From Gyromitra esculenta (lineage: Eukaryota > Ascomycota > Pezizomycetes > Pezizales > Discinaceae), in contig JBCAML010000016.1 in the NCBI GenBank assembly GCA_038503075.1, positions 1 through 64,000 on the forward strand: a stretch of DNA of 64,000 bases. The letters are read 5' to 3'. A program made the position numbers and the translations under genes. The notes under the pieces were generated by a model. That model did no database searches, had not been told where the DNA came from, and worked only from the letters and a program-made list of their open reading frames with translations. Below, piece by piece: positions 45,056 to 58,207 of this stretch (positions within the stretch are counted from its first letter, which is position 1; the number at the start of each line of letters is the position of its first letter).

Positions 45056-46631
45056 AGGATTGAGACGCTATATTTTGATGCCTGGAGGACCTCAGAGAGC
45101 TGTCATACGCATTTTTACACTTTCTCTTTTGATGTGGCTACTCTATATGAGATCCCTTAGCCAACAATTTTGTATGTTACATTGGTCATGAAAAGAGCGC
45201 GATAGGTGGAAATGCTCGGGAGTGAGCTACATGTACTAGTATACGTAATATATTGGACTGGGAAGGAGATAAAAGTCAACAAAAACTACAACTGCTCTAT
45301 ACCATAGCCAAGAAGCTAAGACTAAATTCCTACCCCATAGATTTGTAAAGTTCAAAGTACAATCTAGACCTAGGATTACCATACAAGTTTTTGTATATTT
45401 CACCATTAGAACAACTCATCCTTCAACAGGTAAGGAGCTGCTACAGAGGATATACTACTTGATCGACACAAATTTAAACAATAGTAGATTATTTGGGACT
45501 GATTCTGTATCGAGATAAGCATTATTTAGTCTCCAGTGCTTTTTACTCATCACGATGTGACCCGGCACCTCCCAACTCAACACGTCCACCGTGAATTTGA
45601 GAAGCTAAACTAGCAGAGTGTAACATTCCAAAAGATACCTGATATACCACAACCGACCATTCTCAGTAAGCTTTCCACGTCTAGTTCTAGAAATAGTCTG
45701 AGCTAGCGAGCTAGTCCCATGCAGTCACTTTCCAATACCGACACGAAACCCATGCGAGGCAAGAGGTTACTAAACTCCTGCTTGAAGAATTCTGGCAAGG
45801 ATTCCTTGGCTTAACACATATATCCCATATATATGTACGTACAATACATAATGCCTGAGAGATTAGTTATCAGGAGATAAGTCCACCTATCTAGGCCGTG
45901 CAGGGAGTGATGGCTTTTTTCTCCAAACGAAAAGATGTGGAGTCCCTGTGTTTGGCATGATCTCTCTACGGCTAATTGCTGGCTTACTGCCCAGCCCGCC
46001 AACCGCTGGATCACTTATGGGTGATAGTATAACTACTCCGCCAGTATACAGTTCGGTTCAATACCGCAAATCCCACGTGCAACTAGTTTGTGTTACAGAA
46101 ATATTCGCTAACTTAAACTCTAATAACTTCAGTTAGTCCAAATGAGCTGCCATGGATTCACGGATAGTAACTCTCGACATAAGCATAACTTTGTGTAACT
46201 CTCTCCCCTGAATGCTCTAGGAAGGAGCCAACCTCTACCTTCCATCTAAGATCACCAAATCCTGAAACGCTCAATAATCAGCTGCGACTTGTCAAAATTT
46301 ACCGCCGCTATCTCAGCTTCACAGCCCGTATCTGGCTACCGTTCACGATACCTAGAAAGTGCTTTTAGAGTCAATTTTTCACGTGTGAGGTTTAGGTTTA
46401 TATATAAAACCGAGATGATCTTTCTTCACAATGCTACTTTTCATCTTCATTTCCTCCACTCTGCCTCACTCTTTTACACATTCTCTTCATCGATCGATCC
46501 TTCGTTCGCGTAGTATTTTATTCGCATTCATTCTTTTCAAACGCGGGCAGCTGGCTTCCGCATTGATCTTGCATAATTTATATTTTCCTTCTATAATCTT
46601 TTAATATCAATCTGCTAGTTAGTCAATCAAC
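45056..46631. other. Intergenic, no gene recognised
   Basis: About 1.6 kb. TATATATAAAA near 46398 could serve the downstream secreted-protein gene, though 230 bp from its ATG. Nothing else supported. Confidence 0.4.
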
Positions 46632-48520
46632 ATGGTCTTAATCAACGCTCTCATTGCCAGTCTACTCCTCGGACAGGGCGCACTGGGGGCTGCTCTCCCT
46701 CGGGATATTTCAACCCGATCAGTAATTGATAAGACACAAGTCGACTCTTTCTTGAGTGCCGTTATTGGAAAGCGAGAAGCTCCGAAAACTATAAGGCGAC
46801 AGGTTGCTGCTGAGTCTATCCTGAAACCGATCAGGCTATCCCAGCTTGATGCCATATCCCGCGGTGTTCGTACGAAGCGTGATGCTGCATATGATTCAGT
46901 GGGATTCGCACTTAAGGATAAGGAGAAGCTTGTATATGGTCTGGCTGGAGGTATATATCGCTATTCTCATGGTTCGAGTTTTTGGTAATTGAATTTGAGG
47001 CTAACCTCCGTTTGTCAAGGTGCCGACTCGCTGGTCATGGCAAATGTGACACTGTTATCAACCGACGGCAAACCACTAGTCAATATGGAAAGCTTTGAAG
47101 GTAGCACTAAAAACGTTGAATGTGGTGAAAAGATGAAGCTTGAATTCATCTCAAAAGAGGCTCTCGACAGTGCCGTGGCCGCATGGGGTTAGGTAAATGA
47201 AAATCAAGCAAATGAGTTCATTATGATTGCCAACCACGACAGTTGCTCACCAGCTGATCAACGCACTCCTTACCAGTAAGAAATCATACTCCTAGCTCAC
47301 CCTGTCGCGGTAGAGGCTTACGCGCCTTAAATAGGGTTTTCAAAGCGGAATACGATGAGACTGCTTTTACAGCGATACTTGACGCAAGAAAAGCATTATG
47401 GAAAGATATCGCAGACACTTTCGACGTTGACTTTGGCAAAGTTCAGTTGCCAGCAGCTGCTCTTCGAAGGCGAGGTTTCCTCGATAGCATTCTCCCCGGA
47501 ATCGACTTTGATAAGTCGGTATCGATCGACCTTACTCAGAGCGTTTCAAATCCTGTTCTTTTCGCCACAAACACCAGCGCCAGCGGATTCGACCTCACCG
47601 TCAACTGTATTGACTGCGGAACAAAGGGTACTCTTGATGTCAGTGGTCGTATCACAGTGAAAGGATTCAGTGTTAAAGAACTGTTTATTGAGGCTTCGCC
47701 TGAGAACTTCGAGGCCAGGCTTGAGATTGGTGTCAAAGTCCAAGGAAAAGCTGAAGGGCCGGCCTCCACTTTTACTGCTGAACTTTTCTCAGTTGGTCTT
47801 GGTGGAATTTCGGTAGGCCACGACCAATCTACTAACACACCTTAATAAAACTAAGACTAAGTGCGATTGCAGATCCCTGGAATCTTTACTCTGGGACCTA
47901 CTCTGGATTATGAAGCTGGTTTCAGCACCTCACTCGAAGGTACTGCAGAGATCAGTTACGGCGTTCTTGCAAAGGTACTGAATTTCACTCCTAATTTTCA
48001 TTCTCGAGATTTTAACGGATAGGAAATAGTTGGACAATAACGCTATCATCAAAGCCGACCTAATTAACTCGGACAACAATCAGTTTTCCGGTTGGGAACC
48101 AATAATTGAGCAAATTCCATTCAAGCTCAGTGCCGAAGCGAAGGCCAGCATTTCTGCTTTCTCTCAGCTAGTTTTGGCCCTGACATTCGACGTCATTGGC
48201 CTCCCTGCCTTCGAGGCTGCTTTCAAGCTTAAGCTTCCTGAGGTGACTGCTGAACTTAGCGCCGTTTCAAATAGCGCTGGGGTTTGTGGAGATGCGACAA
48301 AGACAACAGGAGTGCAAGTGAATGCCAATATTGGTGTAGATCTTACTTTCCGTGTGGGCGAGGATGCTGCAACTGACGAGGCTTCGTTGTTCGAGAGTCA
48401 GCTATTTGTATGTTCCACCCGACTTCTTTCATCGCTCCTGTTCTATTTGAAGTGCTAACGGCATTGTCTTTATAGGCCGTGAATAAGCCATTTTTCGATA
48501 CATGTATTGCGTTATTCTAA
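46632..48520 (+). pseudogene. Secreted fungal protein (DUF7029/DUF7223-like) with an in-frame stop
   Basis: Exon 1 (46632-46950) has a signal peptide (MVLINALIASLLLGQGALG) and two possible Kex2 sites (GKR, TKR). Exon 2 (from 47020) encodes GADSLVMANVTLLSTDGKP... and MKLEFISKEALDSAVAAW. It then reads GGT TAG before VNENQANEFIMIANHDS; the TAG at 47190-47192 is in the conserved frame, where TGG would be the simplest ancestor. After it the reading resumes: an intron to FKAEYDETAFTAILDA, DSILPGIDFDKSVSIDL and introns at about 47813 and 47976. The last exon, VNKPFFDTCIALF, ends in TAA at 48520. Everything except that codon is intact. The family has no known activity; by memory of fungal annotations it resembles proteins carrying DUF7029 and DUF7223. 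Either a recent null allele or a readthrough stop. Confidence 0.7.
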
Positions 48521-49335
48521 TCCATTACCAGAAAGATGGCGCCTTAGTATTTAGGCGTGAATTTTGTTGTTGATTTTTCGATATATATAGTCACACCCTA
48601 TATAATAAGAAGTCTAGATAGCCTATGTAGCAATGAACGGCAATCGTTCCCATAGTATATTTCCAGTAGCTATTTCCCATGGTACGGTGCGTGGTATACG
48701 TGTGATTTCGGATTAGTTCTATATACCGCCGATGGCCGTTTCTCATGCACATCTATAGATCCTTCAATGTATAGTCCCATTGACTAGCTCCCAAATAATC
48801 TCCTTGTAGGCTGGCAAGCAGGATACTCAAACATCGATGTGGGGTTGACATACACCAGGATTTTTGCTGATTCGCGAATTTCTTGGTTTGGGAACCGTCT
48901 CTCGTTGGTTCGGCTAGAAATCATGCGAACGGCCGTTACTTCGCTCACCGCCCTTCCACCGTGCAGTTCATCCTCGCAGGCCTCTTCGCACTAGTACTAG
49001 GATGCCAGCTTTTGGTAAACTGGGATGGGAACAAGTGTCTCCCCGCCCTTCAATATAAACCGGGTAAGCTTATTTCGGCGAGATTTGCCTACTCTTTGGT
49101 GTCATGTATGCAGATAGATTAAACATCAGATCTCGGTCATAGACCCCTTCTTCGCTGTATTTGCGGGGTAAACGGCGATCACGGTTGAATGCTACTTCAA
49201 TTGGCAGGGGTACCACGGCAGTACTTGTGCCGACTAGAGTATAAAAATCATGGAAGGAGGTCAATATCACAGTATTAACTTACGACCAGCAAAGAGGCAA
49301 TTTCATCTCTATACTTGCAATTGGAGTTTGTCGTG
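48521..49335. other. Intergenic, GH79 promoter
   Basis: No gene supported. TATAAAA at 49240-49246 lies 90 bp upstream of the GH79 ATG. Confidence 0.4.
49240..49246 (+). promoter_or_regulatory. TATA box of the GH79 gene
   Basis: TATAAAA about 90 bp before the start codon at 49336. Confidence 0.45.
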
Positions 49336-51601
49336 ATGTATCAAAGCTGTGCTTGGGTGTTCTTAGGAGCGCTGCAAGTTTCGCTTGTCCTTGGGGTTCC
49401 AGATGCCAACAATACAAATGTCCAGCTGAATATCCCAAAGTCGCTCCCTTCAGATGCAACATCTATTCTTGACCGTGCGCTTGGAAGTCTTTCGATAGAA
49501 TTGAGTTGTGAGTCAGCACCGCCTTGGGTGATCTACGGGATCATAGGCCATCACTCGAGTTGATGTGACATTCTCAGGGTTTCAGACCTAATAGATATAA
49601 CGTAGACTTTAGCGACTTTGCGGGGAACCTCAGTCACCCAAATATCTTGTTTGCAAGAGCAATCAACAATCTCTACCAACGAACCGGGCAAAGCCCAGCG
49701 ATTCGGCCGGGTGGCATTACTGCTGACAGCGCTTGGTTCAAAGCAAACGCAACCCTGGCCATTGAAAGAGATCTAAGTACAGTGAGCTCTACTAGGACGC
49801 ACTAAGCCTGTGGCATGTGTTAAGCAACTGACATATTTCCAGTCTGGGGGAATCTATCGATCGACCCTCGGACCTGCATGGGTATTTACCTTATTATTTA
49901 TAAGTCCAATGTCATAAGTTAACAAAATTAGTACGAATCGTTCACAACGCTGCCAGATGACATTCAGTATGTCGTGGACTTGAATTTCCAGAACAACTCG
50001 CTGCAACTCACTACTGAGCAGATGAGATCAGCGCTGAAATACATCCCAAGAAATCAAATCACTGCATTCGAACTGGGTATGATCCTTAAGATGCACATTC
50101 GACGTTACAGTTATTTACAGCAGCTAAACTATTCACTTTTTGAGTGAAACAGGTAACGAAGGTGATCATTACTCAGGAAACTTTGACATCCAAAGTGGCA
50201 ATGGCCCGTGGTCGATGAAAACATACACCATCAAGTATCTTGTGCGTACCTTTAAACTTAAAGCCAACTGAATTGGCGTTTCTAACCATAAACCTTTCCG
50301 CAGAACTGGACTTCGGAGCTTTCCTCAGCACTGAACCTTACTGGGCCTTATTTTTCGGCAGGAACATTCGCCGACGATCCACCCTCCGGGGCTTTTAACA
50401 CCTCTGGGATTTTGGGATATGGCGCAGACAAGAATGGGAAGACACTAGCTTACTCTCAACACATGTATCAATACAGCACTTGTGACCCAGTTCGGAACGC
50501 CAAGGCCACCTTACCAAATCTCATCAACCACAAAAATATCACAAACTATGTTGACCTATGGATTCCACAAATAAACGCAGCCAACAAAGCTGGCGGGGAG
50601 TTCTTTGTGGGAGAATACAATAGTGTCAGCTGTAGCGGTAGGATATTTCGAATTAGCTTTCTGAATCTACTAATATCCGATGGGAATCCATGAAGGTTCT
50701 AATCCGAGTTCTAGGAAAACTAAATGTTACCGATACCTTCGGACAGGCCTTATGGGTCGTGGACACTACTTTATGGTCAGCGTAAGTCCCCAAAATATAC
50801 CCAAGAACATATTTTCGACAATAAAGGTAACTCTTTAGGTACCGAGGAGCACGAAGAATGTACCTGCATAATGGTGCCACTCTGGTTCTTCAAAGGTATA
50901 TATACACTCTTTTCAGAGGGGAGTATCAGCTAACCTAACACCTAAAAACCTTAGCTCTGTCCAAGCAAACACTCCAGGATACAGTAAATACAATCTTATC
51001 ATGCCACGTGATAGCTCAGAAACTGGCCCGGCAAGGTTGTCACCATCCTATGTTAGCTACTTGCTCATAGCAGAGGCCGTCGGTTCCTCAAACAAATCGC
51101 GCTTATCGCCAATATCAACCGAACTAGAAGATCTGGGGGTTTATGGTATTTGGGAAGGGAACAAGGGCCCTGCTAGGATCGTGGCGCTGAACATGGAGCC
51201 CTGGAACGGAACTTCGAAATATTGGGATTGGAACAGCACCGTTCCAACAGCAACCTTAGCGCTAGATGATGCATCTGAGAAGATTAAACGCCCAACGGTC
51301 ACTTTGGATCTCTCTAGGTTTCAAAAGAATCTCATTGTTAAAAGTGAGGATATTTGATATTTCAGAAAACCATTTATGACTATTCGGCTACTGACATTTC
51401 TCGATTGCTATAGGAATGACTTCGCCAGGACTAAACGAGAAGAACCCTCATTTAGTCACATGGGCAGGGCAAGAGTACTTCAGCGGCAATCCGGTGGGGA
51501 AATATGTTGAAGAGGTCGTGACCAATGGTAAAGTCAAAGTGGGGGCGAGCGAGGGTGTTTTGATTTTCCTCGAAGGGGGCTCACCAAGGAAATACTCTTA
51601 A
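49336..51601 (+). CDS. Secreted glycoside hydrolase family 79 (beta-glucuronidase type)
   Basis: Retaining enzyme that removes glucuronic acid, or its 4-O-methyl ether, from polysaccharide or proteoglycan side chains. The ATG at 49336 gives a signal peptide (MYQSCAWVFLGALQVSLVLG). Exon joins produce SIELSYFSDFAGNLSHPN, IRPGGITADSAWF and FELGNEGDHYSGN (acid/base Glu in GNE). GEFFVGEYNSVSCSG follows, with the nucleophile Glu in GEYN. The GH79 C-terminal beta-domain follows: RRMYLHNGAT, NLIMPRDSSETGP, LGVYGIWEGN, MTSPGLNEKNP and GVLIFLEGGSP. About eight introns, all phases consistent, including GTAAGT...CTTTAG before YRGARRMYL. Stop TAA ends at 51601. No disabling change. Confidence 0.87.
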
Positions 51602-54000
51602 TTACAGCGCAGTTGCAGCCTATTTAACGTAATCAAGAGGATTCCATAAAACAAATCATCAACCAAATATATCAAACAATGTATTGAGCACTGGCTAAAT
51701 ATCATGTAACCCCCGAGCCAAGTTAGTTCTCCTTCAAAGAGGGGCTCGCTTTGTAATTTCCAGTCCTAAATCCCGAGGGTCCAAGCACATTTTTTTTTTA
51801 GAGAACTTCCCTCCAAGCGCAGCAGGATTTCTCATAGTGGGATTCAATTCCAAGCAGTGAAGATATACCAAATAATAATGCGAATGAACGAGTTTCAAGT
51901 TATATGATCGACGTATTATTAGGGTACCAACGAAGAATCGTGTTGTGTTACGGTACATGGTTATTGGTATTTCGGTCCTAATCGTCCAGCAATATCTCAG
52001 GTATAGTTCTAAGAATCTGGAAAAGATCAACCTTGCCTTATCATGACTAAAAGAATCACCAAGCAACGTCGCACGGTCGTAAACTTATTGTGTAACATGC
52101 AGTTACACAGGGCATAGAGTGAGACGGGAGCGCTATCAGCGGCCCACGACCAGCATTTCCCCTCTATCTACCCCACGTTCTCCCGTGCTCATATCCGCTC
52201 ACGATAAAGACAACCTCGACTACTACACGAATCTGGGGAATGGATTCCACTTCACACCAGGTAGGTTTCATCAACAGCCCTATCTTTTCTGTCTTAAGAA
52301 GATAGCAATAGAGGCTAATCTACCGAATACTGATCCGAAGAAACTTCACGCTGGTAGCAGTTTGCTTGCTTGCTACAAGATCCTCCAAGACGAGTAACGG
52401 AGCATTAAAACAGGTGGTAAGGCTGCTCACTATTGCGTTGTAGCTGCCTTTGAGAGAGAGGTGAGAATAGCACTCACAATAAAAGAAAGGAGTGCACCGC
52501 ATCTACGACACTTGCCGGTACCACTGACAACTACTATATGGAGCAAACACCAAGCAAACTGTCATATAACGTACTCCACTTGCGCCAAAATCCATGGGCT
52601 ATTTGGTGGTCAGCGAAGTTTGGTGATGGTGCGACCCCGTGACAACCAATTTATGGGCCCGAGCGCCAGTCACAAAATTTCTCGTTAGCCCGAAGATTTC
52701 GGCACACTATCAAGTACCACTATTACTCCTACAAGTCGGAATATTGAGAACTAGATTAGGTCATCAAGACTGACGTAATTGTCTCTTAGTACATAACCGC
52801 ACGGCTTTCAATCGCTACTAGCCTCATCGTGAAAGACTGATACATTACTCTACTATTTGCTAGTAGAAATCTATCTAATTCCTTCAATCGAAAACAACCT
52901 TTATTCAAACCAGTACGAAACCGAACCTAGTCCATCACACTAGAGTATATTTCCTATATAGGCCGAAATTCGGACTATCAGTGGAGCAGAGCACCGCGTT
53001 TGACTCGATTTCGCGATAGACTATTTTGTTATATGCAAGTTCAGGTCTGATAAAATTTTACCCAGAGGGGTTCTCAACCAATGGGCATAATCCGCAAGCC
53101 CCCAATGTCAGATATCAGGAGATTTGTTATAAGGACAAAAATCTGTCAGTCATTAATTTCTTCGCCATCGGGAATGCTGATCTGTTCCATATTATTCAGG
53201 GTAGGTAAACATTGCGAAAGTTTTACCACTTGAAAAGACTTACTGAATGGCTCGCGTTCGGTCCCCCAAGAAAGCGGTTATTGTCGCGCCACAAATATTA
53301 GTTTTAGTTGGCTAATTTAGGCACCGAACAACAGTTGTAGCCTATCAAATACTATTACTAATAAATCCAGGTAAGCCATTAGAAATCCCGTTTTCGACCA
53401 CATGGTTTAATTGTTTTACAGTAAAGAAATTATACATATCTTTCGCAACAGGAATCGCATCGCGAATCGCCGAGTGACCAGTTATGACTTGCTACAACTA
53501 TACGCCAAGACTTGTGGCAAGCTACAAGAACAAAATCATGTCCATCCGAAGACACCTAGGGAATTAGATTATCCTTGCATGGAAAGGTATATCCTCAGAC
53601 ACTACTGTTATTTAAGTGAGCGCCTGTTCGGGAAATGGTAACACAAAATCCGAACAAATTGGGTTGCATTTGCTAAGCCATACGACCATGCTCCTGTAAT
53701 ACCAAGCCCCTCGGCTCCAGTACTATTCTGTCTTTTTACCAAACCTAACCCATTACGACCCCTCACAACTAAGCCGCAAAACCAAGTCAAATTTGCTATT
53801 TATCTATTTAGCTACATCTCTGGTATGCCCACTCCTCTTCACCACATGTTAGTAACGTGGACTCACTACAACAGATGTGATTTTTTAAAAATCGAAAAGG
53901 TGTAACTCAGGATGTCTTCCATTTCACACTCAGTATCCTTACCTTGGAAAGAGACCGGGGCGTATCGTTCCCCCGCCCCCCTCTACTAATTTACCACGGT
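51602..54000. other. AT-rich gene-poor stretch
   Basis: 2.4 kb with only short, mutually overlapping frames. A 92-codon frame at 52119-52397 and a 76-codon frame at 53411-53641 show no family that I can name. Possible decayed sequence, but nothing firm. Confidence 0.35.
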
Positions 54001-54610
54001 CTAAATGAGGAAGACACTGAACAGACTTAGCATGTTCATGAAATTGGGCATTTTGAAGAACAAACCTCTCGTCTCTGAACTCTTAGAACTCGATTCCCCA
54101 GCAATACTAGGAGGTTGTTGGACCTCCGGATTGGGGGTTTCTGGAGCCTCATCTTCTGAAATTTGCTGCTCAGCATTTGGGCTGTCGGGTTTCTTTGATT
54201 TCTTGGTATTTCGCGTCTTGTGTCGACGACTCAACGCCCAATCCGCGAACCAGTCGGTATCGCATTTTTTGAAAAGATGGGGTAATTCTTTGAGTAAATC
54301 CGACTTTGCCCTGTCGATGAGTTCTTTATCGATTTTTCTGTAACCCATGTCATGCTGGGCTATGTTATGACGTTGATAGACTTTTTGAACGACTGAAAGT
54401 AGTAAGCATGTACGGATTAGCCCTGAGCACAATGCGGGATCATGGCCATGGGTACAGGTTGACAGATTTAATTGGCATAAAATGCAGACCTGTAATGATT
54501 TGCCGCCGCTCTCCCCACGAGTAGCCCAGAAGGCTATAAACATCTTCCGGGGTTGCATTTAGTTTCTCTCGGGGCTCTTTGATTTTGGCACTTGGGGTTG
54601 CGTGATCCAT
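54001..54610 (-). CDS. Small two-exon hypothetical protein, 170 aa
   Basis: Exon 1 is 54610-54490 (MDHATPSAKIKEPREKLN...SWGERRQIIT). The intron (54489-54393) starts GTCTGC and ends CTTTCAG. Exon 2 is 54392-54001, encoding VVQKVYQRHNIAQHDMGYRK, then KELIDRAKSDLLKELP, WFADWALSRRHKTRN, a low-complexity acidic/proline linker, and a hydrophobic C-terminus MLSLFSVFLI. Phase matches (121 + 392 = 171 codons with stop). The helical central part resembles DNA- or protein-binding helices of small fungal proteins; the family is not recognised. Confidence 0.58.
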
Positions 54611-55646
54611 GGATGCGGTTGACAGGGAATCTGAACAGCCCCGCTCCAGGCCCAGCTGACCGGGGATTTAAAGTGGCGTGGTTGGCACCGTGTAACGCTG
54701 TTACCCGGCTGTGACAACTGGCTGGTTCTGTAACCCTAGCCCGTCCATGTGGGCTGGAGGCCAATGGCTGTGTGCCGGGGCTGTTGGAGGTGAGTGGTGG
54801 GTGGCTGATGGCTCTTCACTGGGCGTGGGGACGAGAAAAAGGCCCCTGGAGCCCAGTGGTAAACGGGCTTCGTGATTGCTGCAGACAGGTAATATTAGGA
54901 TCGCAACGCGGTAACACATGGATTATATGGGTATTGCAGCTAATTAGTTGATCCAGGGCGGCTAGCAATATGCCCTTTCATTTAGCCTCAAGAGGGAGAG
55001 TCCCCACATCATAGCCTTTTTGGTAACGGATATCTGATTACATATGCCGTACCATGATAAAGTATTGGTGCTGCTACTTATCTGGCTTTTACAGCCATAC
55101 ATCTTGCTCCCCCAGATATTCAATCAATATTCCGAACCTACCCCTCCCCCAGCCAACCCCACTTGACGGTGGTACGCAAGGATATAACCCGGAGAAGAAC
55201 CAATCTCACCGGCAGAGCGGGGTCCCCACGCCCAGCATACTTAAACAGCCCTCTTGGCCACTCTGATTGATCTTGGCGGGATTGAATTTAGTACTCGTTT
55301 CCTGGAGACGGTAGCCAAGATTTCACAGAAGACAGCCAAGATCTTACCAACTGCCAGCCAAGATAATAATTCGAAGATCATTTACCCAGGACAACGAGGC
55401 AGCGTTGCTAAGAGCTCGGCGTCCCATAGACTCGGGGGATTGGGAATGGAGTTAGAGGTCTTGGTACTAGAAACCAAGTCTCTACCCCGTATTTTCGGTG
55501 GAATTCAGTCCTTCTTTCCAAAAAATACTAGAGTATAAATTCGCCATTCTACAGAGGGACAGCCATGACTCTCTTCCTCCAGCCCCATCCCTAGTTCCGA
55601 GTTTTCAATTGGAGCCGCACTTTATCTACGATTTACGATTTCTACA
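54611..55646. other. Intergenic, promoter of the pectate lyase
   Basis: No gene supported. Contains a TATAAAT at 55534-55540, about 107 bp upstream of the PL3 ATG, and three short CAGCCAAGAT repeats around 55310-55360. Confidence 0.4.
55534..55540 (+). promoter_or_regulatory. TATA box of the pectate lyase gene
   Basis: TATAAAT about 107 bp before the start codon at 55647. Confidence 0.45.
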
Positions 55647-56752
55647 ATGCGTATCTTTTCGAATTTCGTCGTTACTTGCCTCGCCTCAGCATCTTTAGCT
55701 CTTGCTAGGCCTCCGCATCATAAAAGGCAAAATCAAGGTGACGGTGTTCAAGGTGCTGCGGATGGAAGCCAGGGTGACCTGGGCGGACGCCCTCCTCCGA
55801 AATTCGCATATCCAGTCATTGATTTCCCGAAACCGAATGAGACTGTGGTGTTCGATTCTGCGTACTACGTGCAGCCAGGTGAGATCTTTGATGGTGGGAT
55901 GAAACGTTACGAACGCGCCGAGGGTAGTTGCAACGAGCAGGCAGAGGTGACTCCTTCTTTCCAAAGATTTTCTACTATTTGAACAAAGTGTCTTATGGAT
56001 ATTCCTATAACTCAGGGAACCGATGCCGACACAGTATTTAATCTGCTTCCTGGCTCAACTATACGAAACGTCGTCATCGGAAAGCATCAGGCAGAGGGTA
56101 TCCATGCCCTCGGCGATGCTTGGGTGGAGAATGTCTGGTGGGAAGATGTCTGCGAAGACGCTTTGACCAGCAAAGGACTCAACACTCAACTTCGAGTTAT
56201 TGGTGGTGGGGCTCGTAATGCAACGGACAAGGTAGACCATTGAGTCTCTTTTTGCTCAGGCATGTCGTTGACTTTCCATTGCAGATTTTCCAAGATAACT
56301 CACTTGGCGGCAAGTTCAACATCACTGGGTTCTACGCAGATACTTTCGGTTCGTCGCTACCCCTTCCACTCTATTCCCCACCTACGAAATGAACTTCCAT
56401 CTACTGCTTCGCAAAACTGACTTTCCAAACAGGAACATTCTACCAGAGCTGTGGAAACTGCTTGAACCAAGCCAAACGCAATGCCACGGTCCAAAACGTG
56501 ATCGCTGTCAACGGTAACCGCATGGCCATCATCAATCCCAATTTCGGCGACGAATTCCGCATCAAAGACTCGCAAATATCGAACGTCAAGTACATCTGCG
56601 ACAAGGAGATTGGAAACAACGTTCAAACTGTTCCCTACTGGATCGGTACCGGAACTGATCAAAAATATTGTCTGTACAACGAGACAACAGACCATTTGGT
56701 CGGGTTCAATGGCACTGCGAATACCGTTTACTGGCCAGGAAATGCTGCCTGA
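55647..56752 (+). CDS. Secreted pectate lyase, polysaccharide lyase family 3, 299 aa
   Basis: Cleaves de-esterified homogalacturonan by calcium-dependent beta-elimination outside the cell. Exons are 55647-55946, 56016-56231, 56285-56348 and 56433-56752, with phases consistent. A signal peptide (MRIFSNFVVTCLASASLALA) and a KR site precede a Gly/Gln-rich linker of about 30 residues. The parallel beta-helix starts at FDSAYYVQPGEIFDGGMKRY. Family landmarks follow: GTDADTVFNL, NVVIGKHQAEGIHALG, NVWWEDVCEDALTSKG (acidic residues for calcium), VIGGGARNATDKIFQDN, QSCGNCLNQ, and the C-terminal YWIGTGTDQKYC. Length is usual for the family plus the linker. No defect seen. Confidence 0.92.
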
Positions 56753-57373
56753 TAAGATAATCCTAAAAATTAGTCACTTTGATGTTTAGCTTTTAATGGC
56801 GTTAACATGTGTATGACGTATTTTCCTGCAATCATGTACATAGCTAACGAGAAAATGAATTCTGGATAACGCCTACACATAGAACTCCCGAGGAGCCGTT
56901 GTCTTCTTTTTAGGATCGAGGAATGTTTTTTAATTCTCCAGTCGAAGGGACCTTCTCCAAGTAGCTTGAGGAAGGTTTCAGGATTAGATAGGACATACGG
57001 ATACAAACACATATATATCGTAGCACTACGGCACCATAGCTTATACTTGCGATCTTAGGTGGGTTTATATACAGAAACAAGTTAAGCCTCATTGGGGACA
57101 AATAGCTAAGTCAGTAGAGCCATAAAGAGAAGCGAGAAAACAGTAAACAGCGAATTATCACCCGCTTTCGGTGTTGCAAACCCCTGTGACCGAGATCTCG
57201 GCCTAAACTGTGGAGGAAGCGAATATGTTCCTGAGATTGGCATTACGCTTGTTCTTCTTGACATGCTTCTCCTTAATATGCAGATCAAGTTCTCGGCGAA
57301 ACCCTAAATAATTATGCAGGTAAACTACATAAGTACTATATATATAAAAAAACCCCTAGATATAGTAGTGAGA
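56753..57373. other. Intergenic; one short minus-strand frame
   Basis: A 60-codon minus frame at 57106-57288 ends in a hydrophobic tail (NSLFTVFSLLFMALLT); whether it belongs to the broken ORF upstream (57374-58102) is not clear. Nothing else supported. Confidence 0.3.
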
Positions 57374-57936
57374 TCAGAAATGAGCCCACTGTAATTGTAT
57401 TCGCTGTCTAGTATAATAGTTATTCCGGTACCAAGCCAGTACTGCAACTAGTCCCACGTCGTACTCGGCAACGCTTCGGTTCTCCGCACGGAAATCCGTG
57501 CGTGCAGTATCCCTGCTTGCGATGAAAACTTCAGCGAGATGCTCTTCGGGTGGTAGTCGGCCCTCGACTGCAGACCGGAACAATGTAATCCGAGGGAGGG
57601 ATTCAGGTCCTGTAAATGGAGTCTCTATGCGGGGAGTCTTCACAAACAACTTGGAGGCTTTATTCCATCTCAAACCTTCCCCAGACCAAGACTCCGAGTG
57701 CCACTACGGATAATTTATTGGAAGCAGGTACCATATTCTGCCATTCACCACGATGCCCATCTTCAATACCCCGAATTCCCGTTGAGGCTGGCTATATTCT
57801 CTTGTTCTGGTAGTTTGTTTTTTATGAGGGCCACCTCGGCACTTTCTCGAAACAGCAATAGGGTTGCCGACGAATAGAGAGAAAAGAAACGAAGTGAGAG
57901 AAAAGACCCTGAGGAAACACTTTTCTGTCATCATGG
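57374..57936 (-). pseudogene. ORF with signal-peptide-like start, broken by one stop
   Basis: A frame from MMTEKCFLRVFSLTSFLFSL (57936) runs to a TAG at 57704-57706. It then continues in the same frame as WHSESWSGEGLRWNKASK and 95 more codons to TGA at 57374. The region after the stop has protein-like composition (RLPPEEHLAEVFIASRDTAR). CAG would be the simplest ancestor of the stop. No family recognised. It lies head to head with the aldolase gene. It could also be chance. Confidence 0.35.
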
Positions 57937-58207
57937 ACCCCCACGGCGGTTTGTTTATCAGGCTAAATAGCGATTTGTGAGGGGAAGAGCTGTGTCGGAT
58001 CAATGCCCGGCATGAATACGGCATACATAGAAGAGATGGGCCCCGCGGTGGGGCACCGAATGAGGAAGCAAGCAGAGTATTAAATCCTAGCTCTGGCCTC
58101 AAATAAATAGAACATACTCAACTCTCTCTCTGCCTTCATCTTATATCGACAAACACAGCTCGCAGCACACCATACTCGGCTACCCGCCTCCCTCCATATA
58201 TCAAAAA

